A stretch of DNA of 64,000 nt from Lumbricus terrestris (GCA_949752735.1 OX457047.1:3781282-3845281); one strand, 5' to 3'. Positions 1 through 11,847 are shown, counted from the stretch's first letter. Notes: generated by a model from the letters alone, not told the origin. Program-made: numbers and translations.

Positions 1-30
1 GGCACGGCAGATCTGAGTACCGACGTATCT

Positions 31-70
31 CTTTATTTATCAGAAAAGAAACCGTAAAACAGGTGTGCAG
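31..70 (-). promoter_or_regulatory. Candidate snRNA-type promoter (weak)
   Basis: On the minus strand CTGCACACCTGTTTTACG is followed 31 bp from its start by TAAATAAA. The box departs from the window consensus at three positions, but the spacing is right. Predicted start is near position 8, so any transcript leaves the window. Confidence 0.3.
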
Positions 71-279
71 CGAATGATTGTATCGTGCGTTCTTTTCTTA
101 CCAATAAGCATAATGGTCGATAATTGTGTTGAATCGGTCGGTTAGTTCACCTCCACAGTTTGTATCTTTAAACCAGCACCAAATGATTGAACTTTAAAAT
201 CCTCATTTTGGTCTCTAAAGCACAGCGGGGTTTTGCCCCAAAATATCTAACCAATGAAATTCACAGCCAGTTTCAGCCT

Positions 280-475
280 CCTCGCATCAATTGGCCCCTC
301 TCTTTGGAATACGCTCTCTCCTTCCACTCGATCTCAACTTCTGACTGGTAATCCCTCCACCTCGTTTTATTTTCTCAAAACCTATTTATTCTCTCGTGGA
401 CTTGCGCACTGGGAGCGCCTCTGAACGTTTCACCCTAGTAGAGGCGCTTTATAAATGTTTATATAGAATACAATA
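280..475 (+). mobile_element. LINE 3'-end fragment (CR1/L2-like)
   Basis: The plus strand encodes a decayed version of the conserved LINE C-terminus (GPSLWNTL followed by FLKTYLFSRGL). It is followed by GGGAGCGCCTCTGA and a GGCGCTTTATAAAT tail, the 3' end signature shared by the commonest LINE family in this window. It is 5'-truncated and not translatable as one frame. Confidence 0.6.
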
Positions 476-557
476 CAATTCATGCCGTACGCAGAATGTC
501 GTTGCACAGTGAAAACACCCTTGTTCGATGTGTATTACTGAATAGCTTTATTGGCAA

Positions 558-598
558 TTATACACCTCTTATATATTGATGAACTAAATTATATATTT
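558..598 (+). promoter_or_regulatory. Candidate snRNA-type promoter
   Basis: TTATACACCTCTTATAT starts at 558 and TTATATAT starts 31 bp later. Predicted start is about 620. No known RNA is recognisable downstream. Confidence 0.45.
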
Positions 599-853
599 AA
601 GGCAGAAAATTTATGACTTGACTTACACTAGAACATATGCTGATGCTCATCAAGTAATAATTGCATGATTATTTGAGCTGATCGATCCACACCATAGATT
701 CTGGTCTCCACAGGATTAACTTCGCGAGACCCTACCGATCAGGCTTCTAATAATTATGCGCAATCGTTGCATAAATAAAATGAAATTAAAAATTATTATG
801 ATTATTAAGTTTGAGCGAGCGTGCCGATATCTCAGCCACTTTATCGTCTTAAG

Positions 854-1028
854 ATGATGCCAGTCCAGAGTCAAACGTGGCGAAAGAAGGAGGGCGACAC
901 AATCATCGTCATCAATGGAGCAGCAGCTGAGCATCATTAAACCTGATGATCGAATTCGTAGCCAAGTATTTATGTCCGCACTCAGGTAGCGCCAATCCAA
1001 CAAAATCCGAAGAGAAGGAGGGCAACAT
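854..1028 (+). repeat. Two copies of a dispersed GCCAGTCC...GGAGGG motif
   Basis: GATGCCAGTCC leading to GGAGGGCGACAC (854-900) is followed by a second, more diverged copy (985-1028). Related copies occur near 14494, 20630, 21020, 32260, 39150 and 50690. The family shares CCAGTCCCAAGCCTGGATAAA and GGAGGAGGG blocks. Function unknown; probably an old dispersed repeat. Confidence 0.4.
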
Positions 1029-1499
1029 CAACCCCCACCCACACTTAGTCATTGGTTAGAATTATTCTGTCTTAAGCTTGGCATTTGACGACGTTAGTTC
1101 ATAGAAACCACCTAAAAATCAAGCAGAATGTTAAACACCGTTAAAACGTTTCCAATCTGTGCTATATTAATTTCGATTGATTTTTGTGTCTTACAATGTT
1201 GCTGTCACAAATAGTTTTTCCTGTCGCTGGTAACGTCTTTTCCTTTGTTACAATGACCTTGCGTGTAACTCTGGAATCAGCGTCTGTATTAGTCTGAATT
1301 TTGTCTTTGTCATAAGATGTCAAGTTCAATGGAAGCTGAATCTAAAGAGGAAACTATGCTACGACGTTCCAACTAATTCCTTAAATAATATCATTGCAAT
1401 TTTGAATAGATGTAATTAATCACCGAATTGATAGGGCTGTTGGCCATGATATCAAACGTTGTAAAAAATCCATTTACAAAACCCTTTAGAACAAAAAAA

Positions 1500-1593
1500 A
1501 GAGCTGTAGTAATTATGCCAAACAAATTGCTTTAGGGACTACGGCCTCTGCAGTTGTCATAGTCCCTCGTCAAATCTCGGTCCATCCATCCTA
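1500..1593 (+). repeat. Conserved-loop hairpin family member
   Basis: Stem arms AGGGACT (1534-1540) and AGTCCCT (1561-1567) enclose ACGGCCTCTG and GTTGTCAT. GTCAAATC and GGTCCATCCATCC follow. The stem differs from the consensus CCAGGGT/ACCCTGG on both sides but remains fully complementary. No clear promoter box is seen upstream of this copy. Confidence 0.55.
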
Positions 1594-2225
1594 GAATTCG
1601 TGTCATATATAACTAATTATTCATTTGTTCATTTGTTTGGGGCAGTTATTCAGCTCCTCTTAATCTATTATACTCAGATGCACCTCCGGTCCAGATTCGA
1701 CTAAATAGGACAATCTTACGGCTGGCTGCTACTAACGTAGGCTATCTGTTATCATTGTAGGTGAGAGAAGGGTGAAAGATATATATTGTTATTAACAAAT
1801 GCAGTAATGAAGATATTGGTGTAATAATTAACAAATGAAGCAATGTTTATGTTGAAATTGGTCTCATTCAATCTGATCTAGATAGAACGGCTTTTAGAAT
1901 GTCAACTTAAACTGTCACCACTTTGTATGATTTGTTCCAATTGTGAACTAACGAAAACTAGAAATTGCGCCGTATTTGAGATTGCAAGCTTATTTATGCA
2001 AGCCGGAACACCAAGCAAAGTTTGATAAGTTTGGAAGACACGGGTGAGTTTAAGAACGACGTTCCATAGCAAAAGAAACAAACCCTGCTTATTATCACCA
2101 ACCAGGAATTCTACAGAATTATTATAGTAATAATAATAATAATAATAATAATTATAATAATTATTATTATTTTTTTTTTATTTTTTATTTTTTTTAAATT
2201 TTGATTAAAAACTAGTCCGGAATTG

Positions 2226-2488
2226 TCAGGCCTCGTCTTGAGGGTTTGAAGAGAAAGTTCCTTTAAAAGCGACCAAGTTATAGCGCTGAATGTTGACAGA
2301 TAGACGCTGGAAAAGAAAAGTTGCTTCGCGTCTGTCACCAGTAATGGACGATATGCGCTTGCCGATTTCGTTGATGATGGCTGATGGATTAAGCGGGCCT
2401 AGGGTCTCTATGGCCACTGGTTGGAAGATGTAAGAAGCGGGAAGACCTGCATATTTCTGGGTTTTACGGTTGGCCGCCTGCACTGATG
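2226..2488 (-). pseudogene. C-terminal piece of the R2-type LINE ORF
   Basis: Eighty-odd residues in one frame (QAANRKTQKYAGLP, then FQRLSVNIQRYN). They continue the reading frame broken at 4090. Removing the intervening element together with one CCGG leaves the flanks in the same frame, reading LVGPASVQAANRK across the joint. It ends in a normal stop before the tail. It is a fossil with no independent function expected. Confidence 0.6.
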
Positions 2489-2492
2489 CCGG

Positions 2493-4085
2493 CGTGGCAT
2501 GAAATTATGCCCGGCATGAAATACTGTCCGACTCCGCCCACTTCCGTTGTCAGGACAGTATTTCATACGGTAGGTATGAAATCTTGTCCGGCATGAAATC
2601 ATGTCCGGGTCCGGCCACTTTCGTTGTGGAAACAGTATTTACTATTACAAACGTGAGATATTGTCCGCGTTGGAGTTTCGTCTCAACGTAATATCAATAA
2701 GATATGCGAAATAATGTTTGTTGAAGCAGATGAGAAAACAATGGTGTGAGCATTGGAATCACACAGCTTGTAGTCGGGGTCCCGATGGCGCTTGTTCTAT
2801 TTTTAGAAGGAAATTCCCATCGTGGAAAGAGGCTAACGGGCGATATGTTGAGACGTAGGCTATGTAAACAAGTCTTAGAGTTGCACACAAATACGAAATT
2901 TTGGCTTTCATTTGTTCATATCTATCTTTTCTTGTCTACTCCAGTCATCGAGACAAAGCAAAAGGGCTTTTGGCCAACACAAATACCTCAGCCGAGTTAG
3001 CTGCGTTAGGTTTTGGTCTGTTTATTTTCCCCGTTACATATCGGTCATTATAGGAAGATGCTTAGTTTTTACAAAGCACAATTTGACCTGTTGGCGCTGC
3101 GTCCTGGTTCAAGCTCCACCCTACCTGTGCGGGCTTTTTACTCCAGTCTCCGTTTCTGAAAATAAAGAAAGTAAACAGTCCAACGCCCAGAAACCCTGCG
3201 GCATATTCGTATTCATATTCGTATCCCGTTTCTCTGGGCCGTCGTTCGCTGCGGTCAGCTGCCCGCGGTGACTAGGCCTACCTTGTCCCTTTTTGTCGTA
3301 CCGCTACTATGCAGCGAAGAACATTTTCTGTGGTGGGTTATCTGGAATCTGGCTATCTGGAATGGCCTCCCTGCGGCTCTCCGTTCGCTTCCCCGTGACT
3401 CTGGTGGCTCTTTCTACCGTCTTCTCAAGACTTTTCTCTTTGACCAGGCCAGGGTTGGGAGCGCCTCTGAGTAGCGATCTTGAAGGGGTGCTATATAAAT
3501 TTATGTGATTGATTGATTGAATAATAATAGTGAGATAATAATACCCAATGCAATGCAAGACATGTATAATGTAGCGGAATCCAAATATGCGTACGTAGTT
3601 GACTTGCAGTTCTCCTTTTGTCAGCTATCGCTTTTGACAAATATTGATGCTGTTAGTAGCCTAAATGCAAACTTATAGGTCTACTATAGATAATAGATTC
3701 GACTTTATCTGACTGTAATAGACCATTAATTTTATAAATTCATCTAAAAGGAAAAATATTCCGTAAGCGCAGCAAATTGCTTCTGTTTGCTATCATAATT
3801 TAAGTACTTAAAGCATAATTTTTCGGTAGTATCGGAAATCGTAGGCCTGCATAATTACACTTCGTATCTTAGTCATTGATCTATATTTTTTACTGTTATA
3901 TGTACCTAATCATAGAGTTCGATGCCTCAGTACGTCGTATAATTATCTTGAATATTTTGTGTCTTTCCCGGACAAGATTTCACGATGCTTTAGCTTGACA
4001 GTTGCTATCTGATGTCATCGGTCACATGAACCAATGACAGCGCTTTCCGGACACAATTTCATGCCGGACAACATTTCATGCCACA
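2493..4085. mobile_element. DNA transposon with terminal inverted repeats and CCGG target duplication
   Basis: Both ends carry GTGGCATGAAAT followed by a second CATGAAAT-nTGTCCG unit in inverted orientation (2494-2535 and 4040-4084). CCGG flanks both sides (2489-2492 and 4086-4089). The insertion interrupts the R2-type LINE frame precisely. Further CATGAAATC-TTGTCCGG sub-repeats lie inside the left end (2575-2610). The 1.6-kb interior has no transposase ORF that I recognise and holds a LINE 3' fragment, so it is non-autonomous. I cannot place the superfamily. Confidence 0.65.
3185..3525 (+). mobile_element. LINE 3'-end fragment inside the DNA transposon
   Basis: The C-terminal signature WNGLPAALRSL followed by FYRLLKTFLFDQA is readable at 3350-3450. 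GGGAGCGCCTCTGAGTAG, GGTGCTATATAAAT and a GATTGATTGATT tail follow. It is the same family as the copies at 280, 6850, 28920 and 31557. Confidence 0.6.
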
Positions 4086-4240
4086 CCGGTCCGACCAGAT
4101 TGGCCGGTGGAGTAATGTAAGAGGCGGCACAAGTATGCACAATTGTGGCGTCCCATGCAAGGTACTTCCCCTCTGACCAGGGTATTAGGGTTGCACCGTC
4201 GGGCCTTTTGCCGTCAGATCTAAATAGGCCCGCGGGTTCC

Positions 4241-5401
<1,161 letters not shown>

Positions 5402-5479
5402 ATGACGATAATTTATATGGGGCCATAAAACAGCACACGCCCTTATTACAAAGGCGTCTCTACAAACAAACAAAATCAG

Positions 5480-5960
5480 TCAAAGGTACGTCTTAGAAGA
5501 TATTTTTGTCTTCAGTCGAGATTTGAAAGCCTCAACTGAGTTGGCAGAACGAACTGTGGTAGGCAGACTGTTCCAGAAGCGGGGACCAGCAGTTGAAAAA
5601 GCACGCTCCCAAAAGCGTGTCCTCGTCCTCTGTACACACAGATCTCCTTTCACACTGGATCTCAGCGGGATACGCCTTAGCAAACAGATAAGTTTTAAGC
5701 TTTGTTTTAAAAGAGTCCACTGAGGCGGCCAATCTAATGTCCGGTAGAGGACTGTTCCAGCATCTGGGACCAGCAACCGAGAATGCGCGGTCGCCGAAAC
5801 GTGATGTCGTGATCGACAGTGTTGAACGCAGTCGAGAGATCAAGAAGGCCCAGCAACGCATGGTCACCATTGTCAGCCGCCTCAATCAAGTCTGTAAAGA
5901 CCTTCAGCAACGCCGTTTCTATTGAGTGGAATTTCCGATACGCCGTCATTATTCAACGCT
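5480..5960 (-). mobile_element. Collapsed LINE fragments (CR1/L2-like)
   Basis: Two related LINE C-termini lie head to tail on the minus strand: ERAFSTAGPRFWNSLP at about 5560-5610 and DRAFSVAGPRCWNS at about 5740-5790. Upstream is a reverse transcriptase core piece (YRKFHSIETALLKVFTDLI, then LLDLSTAFNTVDHD) at 5800-5945. The AF-TVDH block is normally several hundred residues away, so an internal deletion joined them. Confidence 0.7.
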
Positions 5961-6243
5961 TTTCGTCATTGAAACCGCTATTATAATAATAATGGTTTCC
6001 AATGACAACGGGCGACGCTTCAAGTCCGCTGCTACAGTGTAGGCTTAAAATGGCGCCAGTATCGCGTAATTTTAACACAGATTAGATAGGCGACATTCTA
6101 CTTCGAATAGCATGTTCTTTCTTCATTTTAAATAATTTAGATATAACGCGTTATTTAGGAAAAATTCCAAAGGACGTATAAAGTCAAATTCAAAGTTTCT
6201 AGCTGTCGTAAATTTTGCTAAACACGTTAATATTATGACCGCG

Positions 6244-6283
6244 TTAGACACTTTTTTAATGTGTCTGACCGACCCTTTATAAG
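6244..6283 (+). promoter_or_regulatory. snRNA-type promoter (PSE-like box plus TATA) of the U2-like gene
   Basis: TTAGACACTTTTTTAATG starts at 6244 and TTTATAAG starts 32 bp later. The U2-like 5' end is at 6306, 62 bp from the box start and about 28 bp from the TATA. PSE near -60 and TATA near -30 is the classical snRNA promoter layout. This copy calibrates the other sites in the window. Confidence 0.75.
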
Positions 6284-6305
6284 CTTCAGAAATGTCTGAA
6301 CTGTT

Positions 6306-6480
6306 ATCGCTTCTCGACCTTTTGGTCCAGATCAAAGTGAAACTATATACTCTAGGAGTATTACACCTGACTTCGTATCCGTACGATGATAGTCAGTCCT
6401 CTTAGTCCCAAGAGTATAATTATATCCTGCTGCAATGGCCACTGACACCAGCTAACCCTCTGTAAGCCCTTGCAGCAGGA
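6306..6480 (+). ncRNA. U2 snRNA-like RNA gene or pseudogene (variant body)
   Basis: The first 34 nt match the 5' domain of U2 snRNA with few changes, starting ATCGCTTCTCG. U2 stem I is kept by paired changes: GACC (6316-6319) pairs with GGTC (6324-6327) around TTTT, and TCT (6312-6314) pairs with AGA (6329-6331). After AGATCAAAGTG the sequence departs from U2. The branch-site-pairing GTAGTA is absent and I see no good Sm site. Further complementary pairs follow, including CTCTT/AAGAG and CCTGCTGCAA (6426-6435) with TTGCAGCAGG (6470-6479). The 3' end is uncertain. It may be a divergent RNA, a U2-derived SINE-like element or a U2 5'-end pseudogene with an intact promoter. Confidence 0.55.
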
Positions 6481-6569
6481 GGGACCGTTTAAATACGGTC
6501 AAACTTTCACTTTGAAAGAAGAAGCAGGAGGGACCGTTTAAATACGGTCAAACCTTCAATTTGAAAAAA
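6475..6569. repeat. 49-bp tandem duplication with internal palindromes
   Basis: GCAGGAGGGACCG at 6475 recurs at 6524 with the following 35 bases nearly unchanged. Each copy contains GACCGTTTAAATACGGTC, a near-palindrome. It lies at the presumed 3' end of the U2-like transcript. Confidence 0.75.
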
Positions 6570-6849
6570 AATTAAAGAACGCTACGTAGAGTGCCGCACA
6601 CGGGTCGAAGCAAAGGGCGCACATCAGTTCAACAAATCTGTGCTCAATGCTGCTGATATTATTCGCCGATTGATGTTTAGGTAGAAGCTCGGCCGATATA
6701 AGATATTCCACTAGCTGTCTGCAAAACACCCTTTCGAGCAGCTATGACAGTGTTGGTAATTGTAATTGTAAATTGTAATCAATAGATTTGACACTGACCG
6801 GTATATAGCTTGATAGCTCCTCACACGGAAGTGTCGGCTTTTTAAGACA

Positions 6850-7235
6850 TGGATTTATATAGCGCCCCTTGAAAAATTCTACTCAAAGGTGCTCCTAGCC
6901 CAGCCACGGCGAAAGAAAAAAACACTTGAACGATTTCTAAATAAAGTTTGACTGGTCAGATGCTATAAATGCAGCTTTGAATTAAGGAAGGTCATTCCAG
7001 ATTGACGGCCCTACAAACGAGAAAGCTTGGCGTTGTCTGGTAGCTAAGCGTGCCCGTGGAACAAGGACTTGTCCTCTCATAGCAGAGCGAAATGCCCGAC
7101 GCGCTTCAACGTCAGACACTGGGCGACTTGATATCGTGTAGGTAAGATGGAGCCCAACCAAAGATGCAGCGTGAAACAAGAGCAGAAAAATCGATAATAT
7201 AACATACGTTGGGCTATCTATTAAGGACACCAGTG
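6850..7235 (-). mobile_element. LINE 3'-end fragment
   Basis: On the minus strand the conserved run RPVSDVEARRAFRSAM, then LVPRARLATRQRQAFSF, then GPSIWNDLP reads at 6982-7150. Frame decay follows, then the family 3' tail (complement of GGATTTATATAGCGCCCC at 6851). It is 5'-truncated. Confidence 0.65.
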
Positions 7236-7239
7236 CAAC

Positions 7240-8100
7240 ACATCACTCACGTTACGGTAGGCAGCGACAGAGGAAAATTTTTGAATTCGTCCAATCAGCC
7301 GAGCAGCGAAGCACAGAACCCGATCTTATCGTTCCAGAACCCAAGTGGAGGCCAGCTAGAATCGAGCAATAATGCTCGATTCGAATATTGACAAAGGCAC
7401 GCACAACTCGGCACAAGAACAACTAGAGCGTCATGAGAAAGAGAGCGAGCAACCACTCGAAGCTGGCGAAGCGGATAGTAACAGCTTCAAGCGAATAAAT
7501 TAACATTTTGAGAGAGACAAAGTTCACGGTCACGGGTGACACTCAGGTCACGGACCGTGAGAAAGAAACTAGCGCGAGGAAAAGTTGAGCAAGCTGGATG
7601 CAATCAATATTCTCAAGTTGCCGGGGGCCATTCAGTCAAATGAATTGAGTTTTCCAGGGATTCATGACAAGCCGTTTTGACGCCATTCAAGAGGAAAGGA
7701 CGTCAACAGTCAGGCTCAATTTACGCACAGTATTAACTGCGTCTGATGGGTGTGATTGGATATAAACTTGGTCATCATCAGCAAAGATTTGGTGAAGGAG
7801 TCCCTGTGACTTCAGTTACTGTAGAGGACAGAGATCAGCCGTGTATAGAAGATATAATAAAGGACAGAGGACGGAACCATGCACGAGGTACACAAAAAGG
7901 TGCAGGGACCCAGAGGGAACTATAGAGGATGCAATGACCATACAGTTCGATCGGTCAGACCAGAATGAATTAAGTCATTTGAGGCTGGCCAACCAGCCCA
8001 GGGGATGCACAAAGCCGCTGAAGAAGGATGGAAAGACCCACAGAGTCAAATTCAGAGGAAACATCAAAAGAGCTAAGAGAGTATCCTGGCCATGGTCCAT
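7240..8100. other. Unassigned stretch
   Basis: No recognisable gene. A 148-codon frame at 7841-8287 is rich in Lys and Arg. Part of it translates the minisatellite at 8108 and it matches no family I know, so I do not call it coding. Confidence 0.4.
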
Positions 8101-8107
8101 AGCGATG

Positions 8108-8182
8108 ACCCGTCAAAAGGGCGCCGACAAAAGGGCACCGACAAAAGGGCGCCCGACAAAAAGACGCCGACATAAGGGCGGC
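8108..8182. repeat. Short GC-rich minisatellite
   Basis: About five imperfect 13-15 bp units of the type AAAAGGGCGCCGAC. Confidence 0.7.
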
Positions 8183-8886
8183 GCTCTTAAAAGAAATAGC
8201 ATCGTGAAAGATATAGCGGATGAGATAAATGATTTGAAAACGACAAATGAGCCACCACTACATAGGTTATATGACTTTAAGTTTTAACGAGATTTAGAAG
8301 GCAAGAAATTATTTGAGAAATACAAACAAGCAATTTATTGAGAAGTTGAAAAGTTGTTAAAACTAGGAATCTGATGAAAAGTTAAAACTACTGTAGTCTA
8401 CGGCAAATAATTAGAAGACTGCAGAAACCGATCATTTGCTAATTTATTTCGCTAAAAGAAATATCTTTTGAACCGTTTAATTACAAGAGTAATTACAAGA
8501 GCCGAACATTTCAAAAATAAATTTCGAGAGTCGCTAACTGACAGAAAACCAGTAACTTAATTCATTGGGCTTCGTTACAACTTGAAATAATTTTAACCAT
8601 TACATACATTCATGACATGCTTCCGTCTTTGCGTTCTGTATCCTTTCGATATCTGTATCCGCCAGCAAGTATAATGGCCTTTCCCTTCTGCGAAGCGATC
8701 TCCTCCATGTTAACGATTTCCAAACGGTAGACCCGCCCTGCTTCCTTTGCTTTTATATGAAGCTCATATCACGTGGTAACGAACTTTTCAACCTCTCATG
8801 TTACCGCTTTCTGCACCTGATTTGTTTATTTTAGCACCTCTTCCAGGTCCTCGGAGCATATTGGGTTTCAACAAACATCATAATAT

Positions 8887-9044
8887 GCTGCGATCTAATT
8901 TGCATTGCCGCGTACGGTCCCGACTAAATTGTATGCGCCATAATGGTGTCGTTAAACTAAAACTACTACAGAGATTTGCATTACGCTCGTAGGCGCATGC
9001 GATGTAGTCGGGACCGTACGCGCCAATGCAAATTAGATCGCAGC
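8887..9044. repeat. Long perfect-looking inverted repeat (foldback)
   Basis: Arms at 8887-8940 and 8992-9044 are complementary over about 50 bp with few mismatches. Both contain the octamer ATGCAAAT and the block GTACGGTCCCGACTA. The loop is about 51 bp. It could be a small foldback transposable element or could transcribe to a long hairpin. There is no clear target duplication. Confidence 0.8.
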
Positions 9045-9819
9045 AACTTTCAAAAGCATTGGCATTATGTATAGGGAGTAGCGCATAATCTAACGGAAGT
9101 CCATGCCAGGTGATTGGGGTAACTGTCTAGAATGCTCGGCGCGGCTTATATTTATGGTATTCTATTATTTTCTGGTTGATCACTGGTGTAGCTTAAAAAT
9201 GCAGTTATGTCCTGACCATGCTGCGTAAAAAATTCACCTATAGACGCCGCAAAATCTTTTCCTTTCATTGTTATAATTATTTTATGGTAGCCTAACTGTG
9301 CGAAATTTACTTTTAGTACATTGCATGGGCGGAGACTTAGGGGGGAGATAGTTATTGCAAGATATTAAACCCCAATGCTTCTTTAAGAGAAATAATAATA
9401 ACAATAAATTTAGTTTAAATTCAGCAATCCGGTTGACTGACCGCAACCGGCAACAGTAAGCTAAGCGGTCACGCAGCTGAAAGAATTCACCAGAACGCAT
9501 ATCACAGACGACATAAATGACAAGTTTCAGGCCGTGCTAGTGGCAAGCGCAATGCACTTCAGACGCCACCTAGGAAGAGACCCAGAGGCCATATGGGATT
9601 CGAACCGCGCACCGTGAGCACATCCGACTGTACTCCAGAGTGTGCTGTATGTGTGCTTCAAGCAGAAATGGGGTGACCATTCCAACGCGTTTCTGTCGAC
9701 GAATGTTCAACGAGGCGCACGTAACGCAGACGCGATTTCAAAAGTATAATATTATAATGATTGTCAATGCGAATTGCTCAATGCCGCAAGCGATCTTTCT
9801 GTCTTGCGCACATATAATT

Positions 9820-9860
9820 TTAGACACCACTAAAACGTGAGACATCGTGGCTATTTTAAT
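9820..9860 (+). promoter_or_regulatory. Candidate snRNA-type promoter
   Basis: TTAGACACCACTAAAACG at 9820 and TATTTTAA at 9852, 32 bp apart. Predicted start is about 9882. Downstream, a SINE copy begins at 9959. Confidence 0.6.
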
Positions 9861-9958
9861 CATGCGTCATTTACGACATTGTTCAAATGTAGGCGCAGCC
9901 ATCATTCCTAACACACACTAAACTGATGTATGCATGCATTTGTACACAATAATGTGGT

Positions 9959-10100
9959 CACTTGTTATAACGCCCCTTCGAGATTGCTACTGATAGGTGC
10001 TCCCAACTACAGCGAGGACACTGATTTGGAGTTCCACGCCTATGTCCAAGAGCAATTGCAAGTGAAAGACTTGTACATGGTTCATACGCGGCGGCTTGAG
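9959..10100 (-). mobile_element. tRNA-derived SINE, tail half
   Basis: On the minus strand the SINE body (CAAGTCTTTCACTTGCAATTG type) and the 3' tail ending GCGCTATAACAAGTG type are present. The tRNA-like head is missing. Confidence 0.6.
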
Positions 10101-10121
10101 GTGTTTGTATGTCTGAATGTG

Positions 10122-10304
10122 CACTTGTTATAGAGCCCTCCAATTTTCCACTCAGAGTCACTCCCAACTACAGTGCGGACACTGCATCGGTGAGAAATTG
10201 CGAATGAAGGACTTGCCAAAGGTCCCTACGCGGGGACTTGAGGTGGATTCGAACCTGCAACCCTTCGGCTGCAAAGCGACGAGCATATCCAATACGCCAC
10301 CCCG
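10122..10304 (-). mobile_element. tRNA-derived SINE
   Basis: The minus strand carries a tRNA-like head with box B GGTTCGAATCC (about 10240-10252), a body, and the LINE-like tail near 10122. It lies immediately beside another copy. Confidence 0.75.
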
Positions 10305-10712
10305 CTGTAACTTAAACATTTGCATCGACTCCCGTTCTTGCCATTTAAAAAAATTATTTTCATTTCGGGGATACGTTGAAATTAAGTTGAGGTCTTGATT
10401 GGCGTGTCACCTGAAAACTGAAAATTATAAAACATTTTCTTTAAATAGCATTGCCTGAAACCATCTTGAAGGTGTTTAATAAGAAATAACGCTGTCCGAC
10501 GTCCGATGGTTAAGCGACATCTAACGGCTTTTACCAGTTTTAAGGGCGACCTAAATTACCTCGGCAATGGCTGCATTGATCGTAGCTTTCACTCTTAGGT
10601 TAACTTAAACATCTGCATCGACTGCCATTCTTGCCATTAAATAAATATATTTTCGTTTCGTGGATATATTGAAATTCAGTTAAGGTCTTAATTAGCGTGT
10701 CAGATAGGACTG
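10305..10712. repeat. 110-bp direct duplication around a promoter
   Basis: 10305-10420 (TAACTTAAACATTTGCATCG onward) recurs at 10600-10712 at roughly 85 percent identity by eye. The promoter at 10440-10479 lies between the copies, which suggests a former tandem array of about 295-bp units. Confidence 0.65.
10440..10479 (-). promoter_or_regulatory. Candidate snRNA-type promoter
   Basis: Minus strand TTAAACACCTTCAAGATG at 10479 and TATTTAAA at 10447, 32 bp apart. Predicted start is about 10417. The region between box and TATA resembles that of the site at 38745. Confidence 0.6.
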
Positions 10713-10769
10713 AGAACCGATAGGTCGTCTGTTTATTATAGTGTTTAATGATTTCTGCAGATTTGATGT

Positions 10770-10840
10770 GCGAGCGACTTCATTTTCGGGAGCATCTCTG
10801 TGTAGTTTCTTGAAGAAGTGCTATATAAATAGTTGAATCA
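10770..10840 (+). mobile_element. LINE 3' tail only
   Basis: CGGGAGCATCTCTGTGTAG, then GAAGTGCTATATAAAT, then a GAATCAATCATT end. Only the 3' UTR of the common LINE family remains. Confidence 0.45.
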
Positions 10841-11345
10841 ATCATTATTGTTAATTGTGACGTCAGTAAACGTGAGGCCGATGCTAACATTTGTGAAATA
10901 CTCAAGATGAGCGCTCAATGCCAGAAGAATTTTAGAATTCTGCTTAGACAACTGAAAATCTTTATTTATTTAACTATAGATACCGGTAAACCATTTCATT
11001 TTTGTCCCTTACAAACGGAGCTTTTTAAATCGATTCAAAAGTTTAAAGACACCATCCACCCACTGATTTCGATCTCTACACACAAGTCACATTCCGAAAA
11101 CTGAAAGCGCTGCTGATTCCACAAAATGCAACCAGGATTTCCCCAACCACCTTTCTTGTTACTTCAATTCGGAGAACCATGTGAATGTCTCTTGGTCTTT
11201 TGGATCATATTGTCTGAAACCGCTATTAAACACGCGGCCTGTTCATTGAGTTTGTTTTGACTGAGCGCCTGCTGCGAATGAGTTCGGTTGATGCATAAAT
11301 CGGTAGATTACGAGTTACATCAAAGCTTCTTTTCCTTCTCTGTCC

Positions 11346-11580
11346 TTAGGCAGGTTCGAATGTTTGACGTCTCCATTCTTCTATGTGCTGTGCTTTTCTT
11401 TTCACCTTCTGAAAACCGTCTTTCATCATCCAGTTCAACAGTCTTTGTCTTGGTCTACCTCTCGTTCTTCTTGCCTTCATTTTACCCTCTATGACTGTTC
11501 GTAGCATCGAGTCTCCTCTGAGTGTATGCCCGATCCATCTTCTTTGTATTTCTATAATTGTGTGTATCATCGATCTCTTT
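11346..11580 (-). mobile_element. RTE-type LINE C-terminal fragment
   Basis: Minus-strand frame with RRWIGHTLRGD, then VIEGKMKARRTRGRPRQR. This is the conserved basic block at the C-terminus of RTE/BovB-type ORFs. It is severely 5'-truncated. Confidence 0.65.
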
Positions 11581-11847
11581 TATATCAAAGCCATCATTTA
11601 TGAAAGCCCAACCACGACGCATACAACAAACGGATATACGAACGTCTGCACAGCCATTGTGCTCTTGCTTTGTTTCAATTTCAGATTGCAGATGAATAAT
11701 TGCTTTAGGTTTCTTTTAATGACCGACCTGGATATTAATAAGTCTAATATTCGATGGTAATTGCAACGTTTCAATAATATTGCTTATACTGTGAAATGCC
11801 ATCTACACAAGTAAAATTCCAATTATTCATCCATTTTACACTTCAAT

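Noticed and set aside
1812..1826. Minus-strand TTATTACACCAATATC with TTAATAAC at 31 bp
   Set aside because: Spacing fits, but both boxes are too degenerate to list as a site.
7841..8287. 148-codon basic protein
   Set aside because: Low complexity, partly minisatellite-encoded, with no homology recognised.
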